Assembly: GCF_002002725.1 (NCBI RefSeq)
Contig: NZ_MUNW01000063.1
Span: 1-64,000, forward strand
Source of the DNA: Sinorhizobium sp. A49
GTDB lineage: Bacteria > Pseudomonadota > Alphaproteobacteria > Rhizobiales > Rhizobiaceae
Reading direction: 5' to 3'
Length of the DNA: 64,000 nucleotides
Shown: piece after piece, positions 38,991-49,072 of the stretch
Position numbering within the stretch: position 1 is the stretch's first letter
How the letters are laid out: each line of letters opens with the position of its first letter
Notes under the pieces: model-generated
Told to the model about the DNA's origin: nothing
The model's input: the letters and a program-made list of their open reading frames with translations, nothing else
The model's database searches: none
Made by a program: the position numbers and the translations under genes

Positions 38991-39131
38991 GAAAAGGAGT
39001 TTCCGCTGACCTCGTCCGCCGTGGACCGGCATGGTTATGATCGGCACTTGCTCGCGACACGATACAAGTGCCGCCACGAGATCAGTATGGCGGCGCGCTC
39101 ACTATATTACAATTACCTAATTTATAGAGGA

Positions 39132-39161
39132 TAGCCCGGAGCCGATACGACTTCCGGGCTA
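39132..39161 (-). terminator. Weak terminator candidate after tex
   Basis: TAGCCCGG (39132-39139) and CCGGGCTA (39154-39161) pair around 14 bases just past the tex stop. On the minus strand only TCCTCTATAAATT follows, so the U-tract is poor. Confidence 0.4.
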
Positions 39162-39167
39162 GCTGGG

Positions 39168-41474
39168 CTACTTGCGCTTCATCGCCTCCATGAGGGCGGC
39201 ACCAAAGGCACCTTGCGACGGCTGCGGCTGCTTCTGCGGCCGCGACGGGGCATTGCGATTGCCATTGTTGGGCGCAGGCGCCTTCGCCTCCCGACCCGCA
39301 TCGGCACCGCCGTCCTTGCGCATCGTCAGTCCGATGCGCTTGCGCGGCACATCCACCTCGGTCACCCGCACCCGAACCACGTCGCCGGCCTTGACGACTT
39401 CATGGGGGTCCTTCACGAACCGGTCGGCCAATTGCGAGACATGGACGAGGCCATCCTGGTGGACACCGATATCGACGAAGGCGCCGAAGGCGGCAACATT
39501 GGTCACCGTACCTTCGAGCTGCATGCCCACCTTCAGGTCTTTGATGTCGTCGATACCCTCGGCAAATGTTGCGGTCTTGAAGCTCGGGCGCGGGTCACGG
39601 CCCGGCTTTTCCAGTTCGGCCAGAATGTCCTTCACCGTCGGTAGACCAAAACGGTCGTCGACGAACACGCGCGGGTCGAGCTTCTGCAACGCCGCACTGT
39701 CGCCCATCAGCGAACGCACGTCCCGCCCGCAGGCAGCGACAATCTTCTTGGCGATGCCATAGGCTTCCGGGTGAACGGAGGACGCATCGAGCGGCTCCTT
39801 GCCATCAGGAATGCGCAGGAAGCCGGCGCATTGCTCAAAGGTGCGGGCGCCGAGACGCGCCACGTTCAGCAATTCCTTGCGGCTGGCAAACGGTCCGGAG
39901 GCATCGCGGTGGGCGACGATCGCTTCCGCCGACGACTTGCCGAGGCCGGACACACGCGCGAGCAACGGTGCCGAGGCCGTGTTCACATCGACGCCCACCG
40001 CGTTCACCGCGTCTTCCACCACCGCATCCAGCGAGCGGCTCAGCTTCGACTGGTCGACGTCGTGTTGGTACTGACCGACGCCGATCGACTTTGGCTCGAT
40101 CTTGACCAGTTCGGCCAGCGGATCCTGCAGGCGCCGAGCGATGGACACGGCGCCGCGCAGCGAAACGTCGAGGCCCGGGAATTCAAGCGCGGCCGTCTCC
40201 GAGGCAGAATAGACCGAAGCACCGGCTTCGGACACGATGACCTTGGTCGGCTTCGGTGCTGGCAGTTGGTCGAGCATGTCGGCGACGAGCTTCTCCGTTT
40301 CACGGCTGCCGGTGCCGTTGCCGATCGCGATCAATTCGATCTTGTGCTTGCGGATGAGCGATGCGAGTTCCGCCTGTGTGCCGCGGACGTCGTTCTTCGG
40401 CGGGAATGGATAAACGGTCGTCGTCTCCAGAAGCTTGCCGGTGCCATCGACAATGGCGACCTTGACGCCGGTGCGAATACCGGGGTCCAATCCCATCGTG
40501 GCGCGCGAGCCCGCAGGAGCCGCCAGCAGCAAGTCCTTCAAATTGCGCGCAAAAACGTGGATCGCCTCCTCTTCTGCCCGCTCGCGCAGCTCGCGCATCA
40601 GGTCGAGCGAGAGCGACATGGACAGCTTCACACGCCAGGTCCAGCCGATCACTTCCGACAGCCACTTGTCACCCGGCAGCTGCGCGCCGACAGTGTAGGC
40701 GGCCGAAATCATGCGCTCGACAGGCTTGACCGGAGACGTATCGTCCTGATCGACGACGATATCGACTGACAGCACTTCTTCGTTCCAGCCGCGCAGCATG
40801 GCGAGCGCCCGGTGACCCGGCGTCGTCGCCCAGCGTTCGGAATGGTCGAAATAGTCCGAGAACTTGGCGCCTGCGGCCTGCTTGCCATCGACGACCTTGG
40901 CTCGCAGGAACGCGACCCCCTTCATATGGTTGCGCAGGCGGCCGAGCAGGTCGGCGTTCTCGGTCATAGCTTCGGCAATGATGTCGCGAGCACCGTCGAG
41001 GGCCGCCTTCACATCGGGCACATCCGCCGTCAGATACGCGCCGGCGCGATCAGCCGGTGCAATCGTCCGGTCGGCGAGAATGACTTCCGCAAGCGGACCG
41101 AGGCCACGCTCCCTGGCAATCTCGGCCTTGGTGCGCCGCTTCGGCTTATACGGCAGATAGATGTCCTCGAGCTCAGCCTTGGTTTCGACAGCGGCGATCT
41201 TGGCTTCGAGTTCGTCGGTCAGCTTGCCCTGTCCGCGGATGGATTCGATGATCGAACCCCGCCTTGCCTCCAGCTCGCGCAGATAGGTCAGACGCTCGGC
41301 CAGCGTCCGCAGCTGCGTGTCGTCGAGGCCGCCGGTCACTTCCTTGCGGTAACGGGCGATAAACGGCACCGTCGCGCCCTCGTCGAGCAGCTCCACGGCG
41401 GCGACGACCTGAGGGATCGTCGCCTTGATCTCGCTGGCAATGATGGCGGCGATGGGTTTAGCTGGGCTGGCCAT
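39168..41474 (-). CDS. tex: Tex-family RNA-binding transcription accessory protein
   Basis: A 768-aa cytoplasmic nucleic-acid-binding protein of the Tex/Spt6-like family. The domain order is an N-terminal helical region ([22 protein letters not shown]), a YqgF/RNase H-like domain ([21 protein letters not shown]), a helix-hairpin-helix region ([18 protein letters not shown]) and a C-terminal S1 domain ([24 protein letters not shown]). A low-complexity Asn/Gln/Pro tail follows. I chose the ATG at 41474 as the family N-terminus; its AGGAAAG lies rather far upstream. It is a single gene following cfa on the same strand. Confidence 0.94.
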   Translation of the reverse strand: MASPAKPIAAIIASEIKATIPQVVAAVELLDEGATVPFIARYRKEVTGGLDDTQLRTLAERLTYLRELEARRGSIIESIRGQGKLTDELEAKIAAVETKAELEDIYLPYKPKRRTKAEIARERGLGPLAEVILADRTIAPADRAGAYLTADVPDVKAALDGARDIIAEAMTENADLLGRLRNHMKGVAFLRAKVVDGKQAAGAKFSDYFDHSERWATTPGHRALAMLRGWNEEVLSVDIVVDQDDTSPVKPVERMISAAYTVGAQLPGDKWLSEVIGWTWRVKLSMSLSLDLMRELRERAEEEAIHVFARNLKDLLLAAPAGSRATMGLDPGIRTGVKVAIVDGTGKLLETTTVYPFPPKNDVRGTQAELASLIRKHKIELIAIGNGTGSRETEKLVADMLDQLPAPKPTKVIVSEAGASVYSASETAALEFPGLDVSLRGAVSIARRLQDPLAELVKIEPKSIGVGQYQHDVDQSKLSRSLDAVVEDAVNAVGVDVNTASAPLLARVSGLGKSSAEAIVAHRDASGPFASRKELLNVARLGARTFEQCAGFLRIPDGKEPLDASSVHPEAYGIAKKIVAACGRDVRSLMGDSAALQKLDPRVFVDDRFGLPTVKDILAELEKPGRDPRPSFKTATFAEGIDDIKDLKVGMQLEGTVTNVAAFGAFVDIGVHQDGLVHVSQLADRFVKDPHEVVKAGDVVRVRVTEVDVPRKRIGLTMRKDGGADAGREAKAPAPNNGNRNAPSRPQKQPQPSQGAFGAALMEAMKRK

Positions 41475-41516
41475 GGTGGGATCCGTCTTTCCTGTTTTCA
41501 GTCGCCGACCATAAAG

Positions 41517-41550
41517 GCGCAGGCCTTCAAGGCCAAGTGAAGGCCTGCGC
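41517..41550. terminator. 13-bp perfect stem-loop between cfa and tex
   Basis: GCGCAGGCCTTCA (41517-41529) and TGAAGGCCTGCGC (41538-41550) pair exactly around 8 bases. On the minus strand the stem lies 134 bases past the cfa stop and is followed by CTTTAT, so it may end the cfa transcript. It is also only about 43 bases before the tex start. Confidence 0.5.
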
Positions 41551-41683
41551 GGCAAAACCGGAACTCCACAGGAGATGGGCGATCAGATCACGTCTGGTAA
41601 GAGCGGGTTCATGCGACGCGCTATAGGTTTTGGCGTTACGCCCGTGGTTTCCCGAAAGGGCGGAGCATTTCGGGCGACATGCC

Positions 41684-42940
41684 CTAGATATCCACCGGCT
41701 CCAGCGGCGGACGGGTCTTCTCGAATTCCATCAGTTCGCGTTCCTTCGCCTCGATGTAACCGCGTGCGAAAGGCACAGCTTCGAGCGACGGCGACAGCTG
41801 CAGCTGGAAGATGAAGTGCTTGTCATAGAGGAACGCCGCTTCGGACGCGGCAAGATAGAACTCCCACATCCGGAAGAAGCGTTCGTCGAACAGTTTTACC
41901 GCCTCTTCCCGCCGCGCCAGGAAGCGCTGCCGCCACGCCCTCAATGTCCAGGCATAGTGCATCGGCAGGATCTCGACGTCCTTGACCAAAAGTCGTGCGC
42001 TTTCCACTGACGGAAACACTTCAGAAAGTGCGGGAATGTAGCCGCCGGGAAAAATGTATTTCTCGATCCAGGGATTGGTTGCCCAGGGTTTGTAGATCTG
42101 CCCGATAGAGTGCAGAAGCATGACACCGTCCGGCTTCAGCAGCTCCCTGACCTTGCGAAAAAACCGGCCATAGTTGCCGATGCCGACATGTTCGAACATG
42201 CCGACCGAGACAATACGATCGAACTGCCGCCCCTGCATCGTCCTGTAATCCTGGAGCTCGAAGCGGACGCGATCGGACAGGCCGCGCTTGGCTGCCCGCT
42301 CACGCGAGATTTTCAGCTGCTCTTCGCTGAGCGTGATGCCCGTTACCTCGACGCCGGAGGATTCGGCCAGATACATAGCCATCCCGCCCCAGCCGGAGCC
42401 GATCTCAAGCACCTTTTGGTCGGGCTCCAGCAACAATTTGGCGGTGATATGGCGCTTCTTGGCGAGCTGGGCTTCGTCGAGCGAGATGCCCGGCGGGTCG
42501 AAATAGGCACAGGAATACTGCCAGTCCTGATCCAGAAACAGATTGAAGAGCTTGCGGTCTAGATCATAGTGATGGGCAACATTGTGCCGGTTGCGATTGA
42601 CCGGCATTCGGCTCTTCACCTGCTGGCGCAACACATGCTGAGCAGCGACCAGCATGTTGGAAACGGTCGCTCCATGCTCAAGCCCGTTGACCTTGGCGAT
42701 CGAAAGCACGTCGAAGATATCGCCATGCTCGATGACAGCCCGTCCATCCATGTAGAGTTCACCAAAACGAACGCTTGGATCGACGGCGATCGCCTTTTCA
42801 GCTTCTGCATCGACAATACGGACCGTTGCCGGCTTTCCCGAGCCGTCGCCCAGGATGACCTCTTCACCTGAAGAAAAGAACACCGTCAGATTGCCCTTGC
42901 GCACCAGACGGCGAAGCATATTCAACAATGCCGCATTCAT
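41684..42940 (-). CDS. cfa: Cyclopropane-fatty-acyl-phospholipid synthase
   Basis: A 418-aa SAM-dependent enzyme that methylenates unsaturated acyl chains in membrane phospholipids. The SAM-binding motif LEIGSGWGG is near residues 178-186, preceded by the family landmark HYDLDRKLFNLFLDQDWQYSC with HYD. The C-terminal KYIFPGGYIPAL and YYLA-like region are also typical. The ATG at 42940 has AGGGG at an ideal 6-base distance, whereas the ATG two codons earlier would abut it. Cyclopropane acids are abundant in rhizobial membranes, and the enzyme complements the pssA/psd pathway. Confidence 0.94.
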   Translation of the reverse strand: MNAALLNMLRRLVRKGNLTVFFSSGEEVILGDGSGKPATVRIVDAEAEKAIAVDPSVRFGELYMDGRAVIEHGDIFDVLSIAKVNGLEHGATVSNMLVAAQHVLRQQVKSRMPVNRNRHNVAHHYDLDRKLFNLFLDQDWQYSCAYFDPPGISLDEAQLAKKRHITAKLLLEPDQKVLEIGSGWGGMAMYLAESSGVEVTGITLSEEQLKISRERAAKRGLSDRVRFELQDYRTMQGRQFDRIVSVGMFEHVGIGNYGRFFRKVRELLKPDGVMLLHSIGQIYKPWATNPWIEKYIFPGGYIPALSEVFPSVESARLLVKDVEILPMHYAWTLRAWRQRFLARREEAVKLFDERFFRMWEFYLAASEAAFLYDKHFIFQLQLSPSLEAVPFARGYIEAKERELMEFEKTRPPLEPVDI

Positions 42941-43236
42941 ACCCATCCCCTGCCAGACCGAGACATCTGTCCTGGCGCAAAGACACGGCGGCGGGGCCGG
43001 GTTCTATCGGGGCTTCCGAGTGCCGGTGCGGCATGACGCGGAACATGAGGTATGACGCGACGTACGTCCGGAAGCGGCGAAAGCCGGCTCGGTCGTGGCC
43101 TCAGGGCATCCGGCAAACATCCCGCGCTCCTCGTGCGCGCGTTGCCGGAAACGCGTCAGGCCAGCCGCCATCGGGCTCCAATCCACCAGAACTTCCAACT
43201 AACGTAGTAAGCTTCAATCGATTGGCAATGGGCCCT
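42941..43236. other. Intergenic stretch upstream of cfa
   Basis: About 296 bp between the stop of the glutathione transferase gene and cfa. No believable gene, tRNA or repeat is seen. Short open frames here lack ribosome sites and known motifs. The cfa promoter should be here. Confidence 0.5.
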
Positions 43237-44283
43237 TTATGCGCCCTCAAAGATTTGTTTGCTTAGCAAATCGGCCGACATCGTATCAGCACGGACGACC
43301 CCGCGACCCGGTAGCGATTGGCGATCATGGGGGCGGGTGAAATCAAGCAAGGGGCCGGCGGGCACGATGCGGGTCGGATTGACATGCGTGATGCCGTAGT
43401 AGCCTTGCTTGATATGGTCGATGCGCACCGTCTCGGCGATCCCCGGCCATTGGTAGATTTCCCTGAGATAATTGGACAGCACCGGATAGTCTTCGATCCG
43501 GCGGATGTTGCACTTGAAGACGCCGTGATAGGCCGCGTCGAAACGGATAAGTGTCACGAACAGACGGATATCGGCTTCCGTCAGATATTCGCCCGCAATG
43601 TAGCGATTGGTCGTCAGGTGGCGCTCGAGTTCATCCAGCGTCTCGAACAGGCTCGCGACCGCCTCGTCATACGCACTTTGTGTTTTGGCAAAACCGGCGC
43701 GATAGACGCCGTTGTTGACGCGCTCGTAAATCGGGCCGTTCCAGCGATCGATCTCCGCGCGCAACACATCCGGATAGAAATCGAGGCGGTTGCCGGTGAG
43801 TTCGTCGAAGGCCGAATTCAGAATGCGGATGATGTCGGCGGATTCGTTGTTGACGATGCGCCCTTCCTTCATATCCCACAGGACGGGAACCGATACCTTG
43901 CCGGTGTAACCGGCGTCGCTCGCCGTATAGAGTTCGTGATGGTAGCGGATCAGACCGACGCGCGCGCCGGCATCGACAGGCTCATCATAGACCCAGCCGT
44001 CGTCGCCAAGCATGGGGCTGGACACGGTCAGACCGATAACGTCCGTCAACCCCTTGAGATTGCGAAAGGCAATCGTGCGCGACGCCCATGGGCAGAGATA
44101 GGAAACGAACAGGCGGTAGCGACCGGCTTCCGCCGGAAGGCTTGGCTGCCCGTTCGGCCCGGGGCCGCCATCGGCCGTGATCCAGCTACGGAAACGGGTC
44201 GGCTCGCGGTGAAAGGCCCCACCCTTCATCTCGCTCGCGGCAACGTCGCCCTTGACCCATTTCCCATCGACGAGCTGCGGCAT
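43237..44283 (-). CDS. Glutathionyl-hydroquinone reductase-like (Xi-class) glutathione transferase
   Basis: A 348-aa protein of the YqjG/ECM4 type. It reduces glutathionyl-hydroquinones using a cysteine rather than the serine or tyrosine of other classes. The active site CPWA holds Cys64 (SYLCPWASRT). The family block YTASDAGYTGKVSVPVLWD and the C-terminal helical domain are present. AGGAG lies about 10 bases before the ATG at 44283 (MPQLVDGKW). It is a single gene, divergent from the GDPD gene. Confidence 0.9.
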   Translation of the reverse strand: MPQLVDGKWVKGDVAASEMKGGAFHREPTRFRSWITADGGPGPNGQPSLPAEAGRYRLFVSYLCPWASRTIAFRNLKGLTDVIGLTVSSPMLGDDGWVYDEPVDAGARVGLIRYHHELYTASDAGYTGKVSVPVLWDMKEGRIVNNESADIIRILNSAFDELTGNRLDFYPDVLRAEIDRWNGPIYERVNNGVYRAGFAKTQSAYDEAVASLFETLDELERHLTTNRYIAGEYLTEADIRLFVTLIRFDAAYHGVFKCNIRRIEDYPVLSNYLREIYQWPGIAETVRIDHIKQGYYGITHVNPTRIVPAGPLLDFTRPHDRQSLPGRGVVRADTMSADLLSKQIFEGA

Positions 44284-44456
44284 GACTTCTCTCCTGAACC
44301 TGCGGGCATGCCATTTCCCTCTCACGCGTACGCGAGCCGGTCAATTCGACTGTGGGGTGACAGATCGTTCGCAAATTCGCGACCACACGCAAAGAGCGCA
44401 ACACCACGCTGACGCCACATTGTCGAGCAATTCCGATGGTGAGAGGGAGAATCAGG

Positions 44457-45434
44457 ATGAACAGGCTCGTCATCGTCGCCGCGTTGTTTTCTGCAGCCGT
44501 CTGGCTTCTCAACACGTCCTTTCTCGCAACGCCTCCCGAGGGCGTTCCCAAAATTCTCGCGCATCGCGGCATCCATCAGACCTATCCGAAGGCGGGCGTG
44601 GGGAACGATACCTGCACGGCAGAGATCATCGAACAACCGCGGCACGACCACCTCGAAAACACCATCGCCTCGATGCAGGCCGCCTTCTGCGCCGGCGCGG
44701 CGGTCGTCGAGCTTGACATCCATCTGACCCCCGATCGGCAATTTGCCGTCTTCCACGACTGGACGCTCGACTGCCGGACGGAGGGTAAGGGCGTTACCGA
44801 GGAAACACCGATAACGGTGCTGAAAAGGCTCGATATCGGCTACGGCTATACCGCCGACGGCGGCAAGACTTTTCCGTTCCGCGGCAAGGCCGTCGGCCAG
44901 ATGCCGACCCTGGAGGAGGTCTTCGCCGCCCTGCCCGATCGCCAGTTTCTCGTCAACTTCAAGAGCCGCAGAGCCGAGGAAAGTGCAGCACTCGCCGCCC
45001 TGCTCGAAACACACCCGCAATGGCGGGACGCCGTTTTCGGCGTCTATGGCGGCGACAGGCCGACGCAGGAGACCTTGAAGCGGGTCGCCAGCATGCGTGG
45101 CTACGACAAAGGCTCGGCGGTCGGCTGCCTCGCCCGGTATGTTGCCTATGGCTGGACCGGCATCGTTCCGCCCCTCTGCCGGAATACCCTGGTCATCGTT
45201 CCGGGCAACTATGCTCCCTGGCTCTGGGGCTGGCCGGATCGTTTCGCGCAGCGCATGAAATCAGCCCGGAGCGAGGTGATCCTGTTCGGCCGCTACCAGG
45301 GCGGCGACTTCACCACGGGCATCGACAGCGCGGAAGATCTTGAATTGGTGCCGGAGCGTTTCTCGGGCTATGTCTGGACCAACCGCGCAGAGACGATCGG
45401 GCCGTTGCTCGCAAAAAGACAGCGGACGTTCTGA
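44457..45434 (+). CDS. Glycerophosphodiester phosphodiesterase-family protein
   Basis: A 325-aa protein with an N-terminal signal or anchor (MNRLVIVAALFSAAVWLL). Its TIM barrel carries the GDPD landmarks AHRGIHQ, ENTIASMQAAF, VELDIHLT and FHDWTLDC, including the metal-binding Glu/Asp residues and the catalytic His pair. The core hydrolyses glycerophosphodiesters to glycerol phosphate, but this version has unusual inserts (YPKAGVGNDTCTAE), so the natural substrate may differ. GGGAG before the ATG at 44457 supports that start over one seven codons upstream. Confidence 0.85.
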   Translation: MNRLVIVAALFSAAVWLLNTSFLATPPEGVPKILAHRGIHQTYPKAGVGNDTCTAEIIEQPRHDHLENTIASMQAAFCAGAAVVELDIHLTPDRQFAVFHDWTLDCRTEGKGVTEETPITVLKRLDIGYGYTADGGKTFPFRGKAVGQMPTLEEVFAALPDRQFLVNFKSRRAEESAALAALLETHPQWRDAVFGVYGGDRPTQETLKRVASMRGYDKGSAVGCLARYVAYGWTGIVPPLCRNTLVIVPGNYAPWLWGWPDRFAQRMKSARSEVILFGRYQGGDFTTGIDSAEDLELVPERFSGYVWTNRAETIGPLLAKRQRTF

Positions 45435-45481
45435 TATCCCGTTGAATGCCTGCGAAGCCGCGGTTGGCGTTTCAAATGAAA

Positions 45482-45508
45482 CCGCCCGCCAGCAGGGCTG
45501 GCGGGCGG
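45482..45508 (-). terminator. Strong hairpin ending the lepB-rnc-era transcript
   Basis: CCGCCCGCCAGC (45482-45493) and GCTGGCGGGCGG (45497-45508) form a perfect 12-pair stem with a 3-base loop, 29 bases past the era stop. On the minus strand it is followed by TTTCATTT, a modest U-tract. It also lies after the converging GDPD gene. Confidence 0.75.
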
Positions 45509-45536
45509 CGTCAAGGCAGCTTGTAAAACGCGCCGA

Positions 45537-46478
45537 TCAGCGCGGGAATTCAAGACCCATTTCGCGGAAGCGCTCGGGATCATCGCCCCAGTTTTCCCGG
45601 ACCTTGACGAACAGGAAGAGGTGTACCGGCTGCTCGAGGATCTCGGAGATTTCCTTGCGCGACGCGGTGGAGATCGCCTTGATCGCATCGCCGTTCTTGC
45701 CGAGTGCAATCTTCTTCTGGCTTTCGCGTTCGACGTAGATCACCTGTTCGATACGAACGGAGCCATCCTTGCGCTCTTCCCACTTCTCGGTTTCGACATG
45801 CGAGGCGTAGGGAAGCTCCTGGTGCAGGCGCAGGAACAGCTTTTCGCGGGTAATTTCCGCTGCGAGCTGGCGCATCGGCAGGTCGGAAATCTGATCTTCC
45901 GGGTAATACCACGGACCTTCCGGCAGCTTTTCCGCCAGATAATCCATCAGATCCTTGCAACCCGAACCGGTGAGCGCCGAGATCATGAAGGTACGCTCGA
46001 ACTGGATCGTCTCGTTGGCCGCTGCCGCGAGCTTCAGGAGATCCTCGGGCCGCACCTGGTCGATCTTGTTCAGGACCAGGATCTTCGGCTGGTGGACTTC
46101 CTTCAGGCCTTGCAGGATCGTTTCGGCATCGCCCTTCAGGCCGCGTTCGCTGTCGATCAACAACATGATCACGTCAGCATCCTTGGCGCCGCCCCAGGCC
46201 GTCGTCACCATGGCGCGGTCGAGCCGGCGCCGCGGCTTGAAGATGCCGGGTGTGTCCATGAACACGATCTGCGCGTTGTCGTGGATGGCAATGCCGCGCA
46301 CGATCGCCCGGGTCGTCTGCACCTTGTGGCTGACGATCGAGACCTTGGCGCCGACGAGGCGGTTGACCAGGGTCGACTTGCCGGCATTGGTGGCGCCGAT
46401 CAGCGCCACGAAACCCGAGTGGGTCGGCGCGCTTTCGGCGCCCGTATCTTTTTCCATATCCGTCATGTTTTCCGTCAT
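45537..46478 (-). CDS. era: GTPase Era
   Basis: A 313-aa ribosome-assembly GTPase that binds 16S rRNA near its 3' end. GTPase motifs G1 GATNAGKS (residues 28-35), G3 DTPG and G4 NKID are clear. The C-terminal KH domain reads VIYVERESQKKIALGKNGDAIK. The ATG at 46478 overlaps the rnc stop in ATGA; later ATGs at 46466 and 46457 cannot be excluded. It is the last gene of lepB-rnc-era. Confidence 0.97.
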   Translation of the reverse strand: MTENMTDMEKDTGAESAPTHSGFVALIGATNAGKSTLVNRLVGAKVSIVSHKVQTTRAIVRGIAIHDNAQIVFMDTPGIFKPRRRLDRAMVTTAWGGAKDADVIMLLIDSERGLKGDAETILQGLKEVHQPKILVLNKIDQVRPEDLLKLAAAANETIQFERTFMISALTGSGCKDLMDYLAEKLPEGPWYYPEDQISDLPMRQLAAEITREKLFLRLHQELPYASHVETEKWEERKDGSVRIEQVIYVERESQKKIALGKNGDAIKAISTASRKEISEILEQPVHLFLFVKVRENWGDDPERFREMGLEFPR

Positions 46479-47194
46479 TTTCCGGCGGAGTTTTTCCGCC
46501 ACACGCCTTCGCGTTCCAACAATTTCGTCGCGGCCACCTGCTCGGCGCCGCGTTTGGATCGATCCGTCCCCGTCTCAGGCGCAACGCCGGCGACCTCAAC
46601 AGTCACGGTGAAACGCGGATCGTGGTCGGGGCCGGAACGGTCATCCGTCCGGTATGTCGGCGCGATACCAAACTTGGCATGCGCCCATTCCTGCAATTCG
46701 GTCTTGGCATCGCGACGGGCGCCGTCGGCGCGGGTCGCCCGCTCCTTCCAGTGAAGCAGCACGAATTTGCGCGCCGCCTCCAATCCGCCGTCGAGATAGA
46801 TCGCGGCGATGAGCGACTCTACCACATCGGCGCGCACATTCATCATCGCCTTGCCGGTGATTTTCTTCACGTCAGAACCGGTGCGGATAAACTGGTGCAG
46901 CTCCAGGTCGTCGGCGACCAGGGCGCAGCTCTCGGCGCTGACGAGCTGGTTCAGCCGTACCGAAAGCTCGCCCTCGTTAGCGTCGCGAAATGTCTGGAAG
47001 AGAAGCTCCGAAATGCAAAGCCCCAGCACCCGATCTCCCAGGAATTCGAGCCGCTGATAGTTCGAGCCCCTGGCATTGCGGGCGCTGGAATGGGTCAGCG
47101 CCCGGTCAAGCCGTTCCTTCTCGCTAAACTGATAGCCAATCACGGCCTCGAGCTTGGCCCGATCCTCCGCGCTTAGCGACCGCGCCTTCATCAT
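46475..47194 (-). CDS. rnc: Ribonuclease III
   Basis: A 239-aa double-strand-specific endoribonuclease used in rRNA processing and RNA turnover. The signature NYQRLEFLGDRVLG is at residues 45-58. The second acidic site is DVVESLIAAIYLDGG, and the dsRNA-binding domain is KTELQEWAHAKFG. The ATG at 47194 overlaps the lepB stop (ATGA), with a second ATG at 47191. Its stop overlaps the era start. The overlaps imply coupled translation of lepB, rnc and era. Confidence 0.97.
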   Translation of the reverse strand: MMKARSLSAEDRAKLEAVIGYQFSEKERLDRALTHSSARNARGSNYQRLEFLGDRVLGLCISELLFQTFRDANEGELSVRLNQLVSAESCALVADDLELHQFIRTGSDVKKITGKAMMNVRADVVESLIAAIYLDGGLEAARKFVLLHWKERATRADGARRDAKTELQEWAHAKFGIAPTYRTDDRSGPDHDPRFTVTVEVAGVAPETGTDRSKRGAEQVAATKLLEREGVWRKNSAGK

Positions 47195-47955
47195 TCGACC
47201 GCCTTGAACAGACGATCGTAGCGCAGGTTTGCCGGCCACTTCCAGATCTCGCGGAACGAGGTGTCGTTGCCAAGCGAGAAGAAGATCAGGCTGGCCCGGC
47301 CGACAAGGTTTTCGGCAGGCACGAAGCCGACGTCGAAGCGGCTGTCGGCGGAGTTGTCGCGGTTGTCGCCCATCATGAAGTAATGACCTTCGGGCACGAT
47401 GAACTCGCGGGTGTTGTCGCCGCGCGAATCCGGGAACTGATCGAGCGTGTCATAGGAAACGCCGTTGTCCATGGTCTCGCGGTAGACAGGTACGTCGCCG
47501 CCGGTGTCGTACTGGTCGTCGGCGCGGAAGACGCCGTCAGGCACCCGTTCGATGGGCTTGTCGTTGACATAGAGAATGCTGTTGCGCACCTGGATGCGAT
47601 CACCGGGAAGGCCGACCAGACGCTTGATGTAGTCGATATCCGGGTTCGGCGGGAAGCGGAAGACGACAATGTCGCCGCGCTCGGGCTCGCTTGCGAAGAT
47701 GCGGCCGGAAAACAGATCCGGCGAGAACGGCAGGGAGTACTTAGAGTAACCGTAGGCAAACTTGTTGACGAAGATGTAGTCGCCGACAAGCAAGGTGGGC
47801 ATCATTGAGCCGGACGGAATGGTGAAGGGCTGAAAGAAGACGGTGCGAATGACCACGGCCAGGAGCAGTGCCTGGATGATGACCTTCACATTCTCCCAGA
47901 GACCGCTCTGCTTCGCTTCTGTCTTTTCTGCCACGCTGCTGTCTTCCTTTGTCAT
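47191..47955 (-). CDS. lepB: Signal peptidase I
   Basis: A 254-aa inner-membrane protease that removes signal peptides. It has one N-terminal transmembrane segment (VIIQALLLAVVIRTVFF). The catalytic Ser50 is in IPSGSMMPT and Lys111 in YIKRLVGLPGD; later box GDNRDNSADSRFDVG is also intact. The start at 47955 (MTKEDSS) is chosen on family N-termini; a TTG upstream would add eight residues. It follows acpS by 143 bp and leads the overlapping rnc-era genes. Confidence 0.96.
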   Translation of the reverse strand: MTKEDSSVAEKTEAKQSGLWENVKVIIQALLLAVVIRTVFFQPFTIPSGSMMPTLLVGDYIFVNKFAYGYSKYSLPFSPDLFSGRIFASEPERGDIVVFRFPPNPDIDYIKRLVGLPGDRIQVRNSILYVNDKPIERVPDGVFRADDQYDTGGDVPVYRETMDNGVSYDTLDQFPDSRGDNTREFIVPEGHYFMMGDNRDNSADSRFDVGFVPAENLVGRASLIFFSLGNDTSFREIWKWPANLRYDRLFKAVE

Positions 47956-48098
47956 CGGCACGCTCGGCGCACCGCTCAATCAACTGTCGTTTACGCTTTC
48001 TGTTCCAGCCTCAAAGGCGGATGCGCGATTTCGTGTCCATGCCGCAAGGGCACCCCGCCCCAGCAATCGGGCACTTCAGGATTTGTCAACGGAATGCT

Positions 48099-48518
48099 CT
48101 AAACCGTTCCTTCTGGCGGGGCAACGGGGAGTGCTTCGATAATCACGAAGGCCTGCGCCAGCGGGAAATCGTCGGTAATCGTCAGATGGATTGCCGCGCG
48201 ATGCCCCTTGGGTACCATCGCCTGAAGCCGTTCGGCAGCACCACCGCTCAAATGCATGGTCGGCTTGCCACCGGGCAAATTGATGACGCCCATGTCTTTC
48301 CAGAAGACGCCGTGCGCTATCCCCGTACCGAGTGCCTTTGAGCAGGCCTCCTTGGCCGCGAAGCGTTTGGCATAGGAGGCGGCGCGGTTCTTGCGGCCCT
48401 CGGACTTGGCGATCTCCACTTCGGTGAAGCAGCGATTGACGAAACGCTCGCCGAAACGCGAGAGCGAGCTTTCGATGCGCCTGATGTCGATGAGGTCGCT
48501 GCCGATACCGATAATCAT
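48099..48518 (-). CDS. acpS: Holo-[acyl-carrier-protein] synthase
   Basis: A 139-aa enzyme that transfers 4'-phosphopantetheine from CoA to acyl carrier protein. Magnesium ligands are visible as Asp8 in IGSDLID and Glu57 in [16 protein letters not shown]. The ATG at 48518 overlaps the stop of the DUF2062 gene (ATGA), so the two are coupled. Length is typical of the trimeric bacterial type. Confidence 0.96.
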   Translation of the reverse strand: MIIGIGSDLIDIRRIESSLSRFGERFVNRCFTEVEIAKSEGRKNRAASYAKRFAAKEACSKALGTGIAHGVFWKDMGVINLPGGKPTMHLSGGAAERLQAMVPKGHRAAIHLTITDDFPLAQAFVIIEALPVAPPEGTV

Positions 48519-49072
48519 GGTGCGGACCCTTCGCCAGGCGAGCGTGCGCGTCGACGGCGGGACTGGAAAAGACGGGCGGCCTGATAGGCCAGGGGATAGA
48601 AAATCAGGGCGCCGGCGGCTGCAAGCGGAACGGATCCGATGAGCATCGGCTTGAACACAGGGCCCCAAAGGGCCGAGAACTCGAGGTGCTCGACCATATG
48701 CGCGACATCCGCGCCGGTCGCCACCTCAGCTGCCTGCTGGCCGATGATGACGCTACCAAGCTCGTAGGACGCCGTCAGGATCATCGGGATCGTCACCGGG
48801 TTGGCAAGCGCCGTCGTGATCGCTGCGGCAAGCAGATTGCCGGAGAACACGGAAGCAAGCGCGACCGCAATGATGATATGCAGCCCGAAGAAGGGCGTGA
48901 ATGACGACGCCGCACCTGCGGCAACTCCGACCGCGATCGAATGCGGTGACGACGACAGGCGCAGAATACGCAGCGCCATGTATCGCGGGCCGCGCCGAAA
49001 GCCCTTGCGCGGCCATAAAAGCGCGCGAAGCCTTTCGGAAATCGTCACCGGTTTTCTACGTCTGAATAACAT
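48515..49072 (-). CDS. DUF2062 membrane protein
   Basis: A 185-aa protein with a basic N-terminus ([24 protein letters not shown]), the family pattern [24 protein letters not shown] and two to three hydrophobic segments. This is DUF2062, of unknown role, usually near acpS and lepB in alphaproteobacteria. The start at 49072 matches the conserved basic N-terminus. Four bases overlap acpS. Confidence 0.88.
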   Translation of the reverse strand: MLFRRRKPVTISERLRALLWPRKGFRRGPRYMALRILRLSSSPHSIAVGVAAGAASSFTPFFGLHIIIAVALASVFSGNLLAAAITTALANPVTIPMILTASYELGSVIIGQQAAEVATGADVAHMVEHLEFSALWGPVFKPMLIGSVPLAAAGALIFYPLAYQAARLFQSRRRRARSPGEGSAP

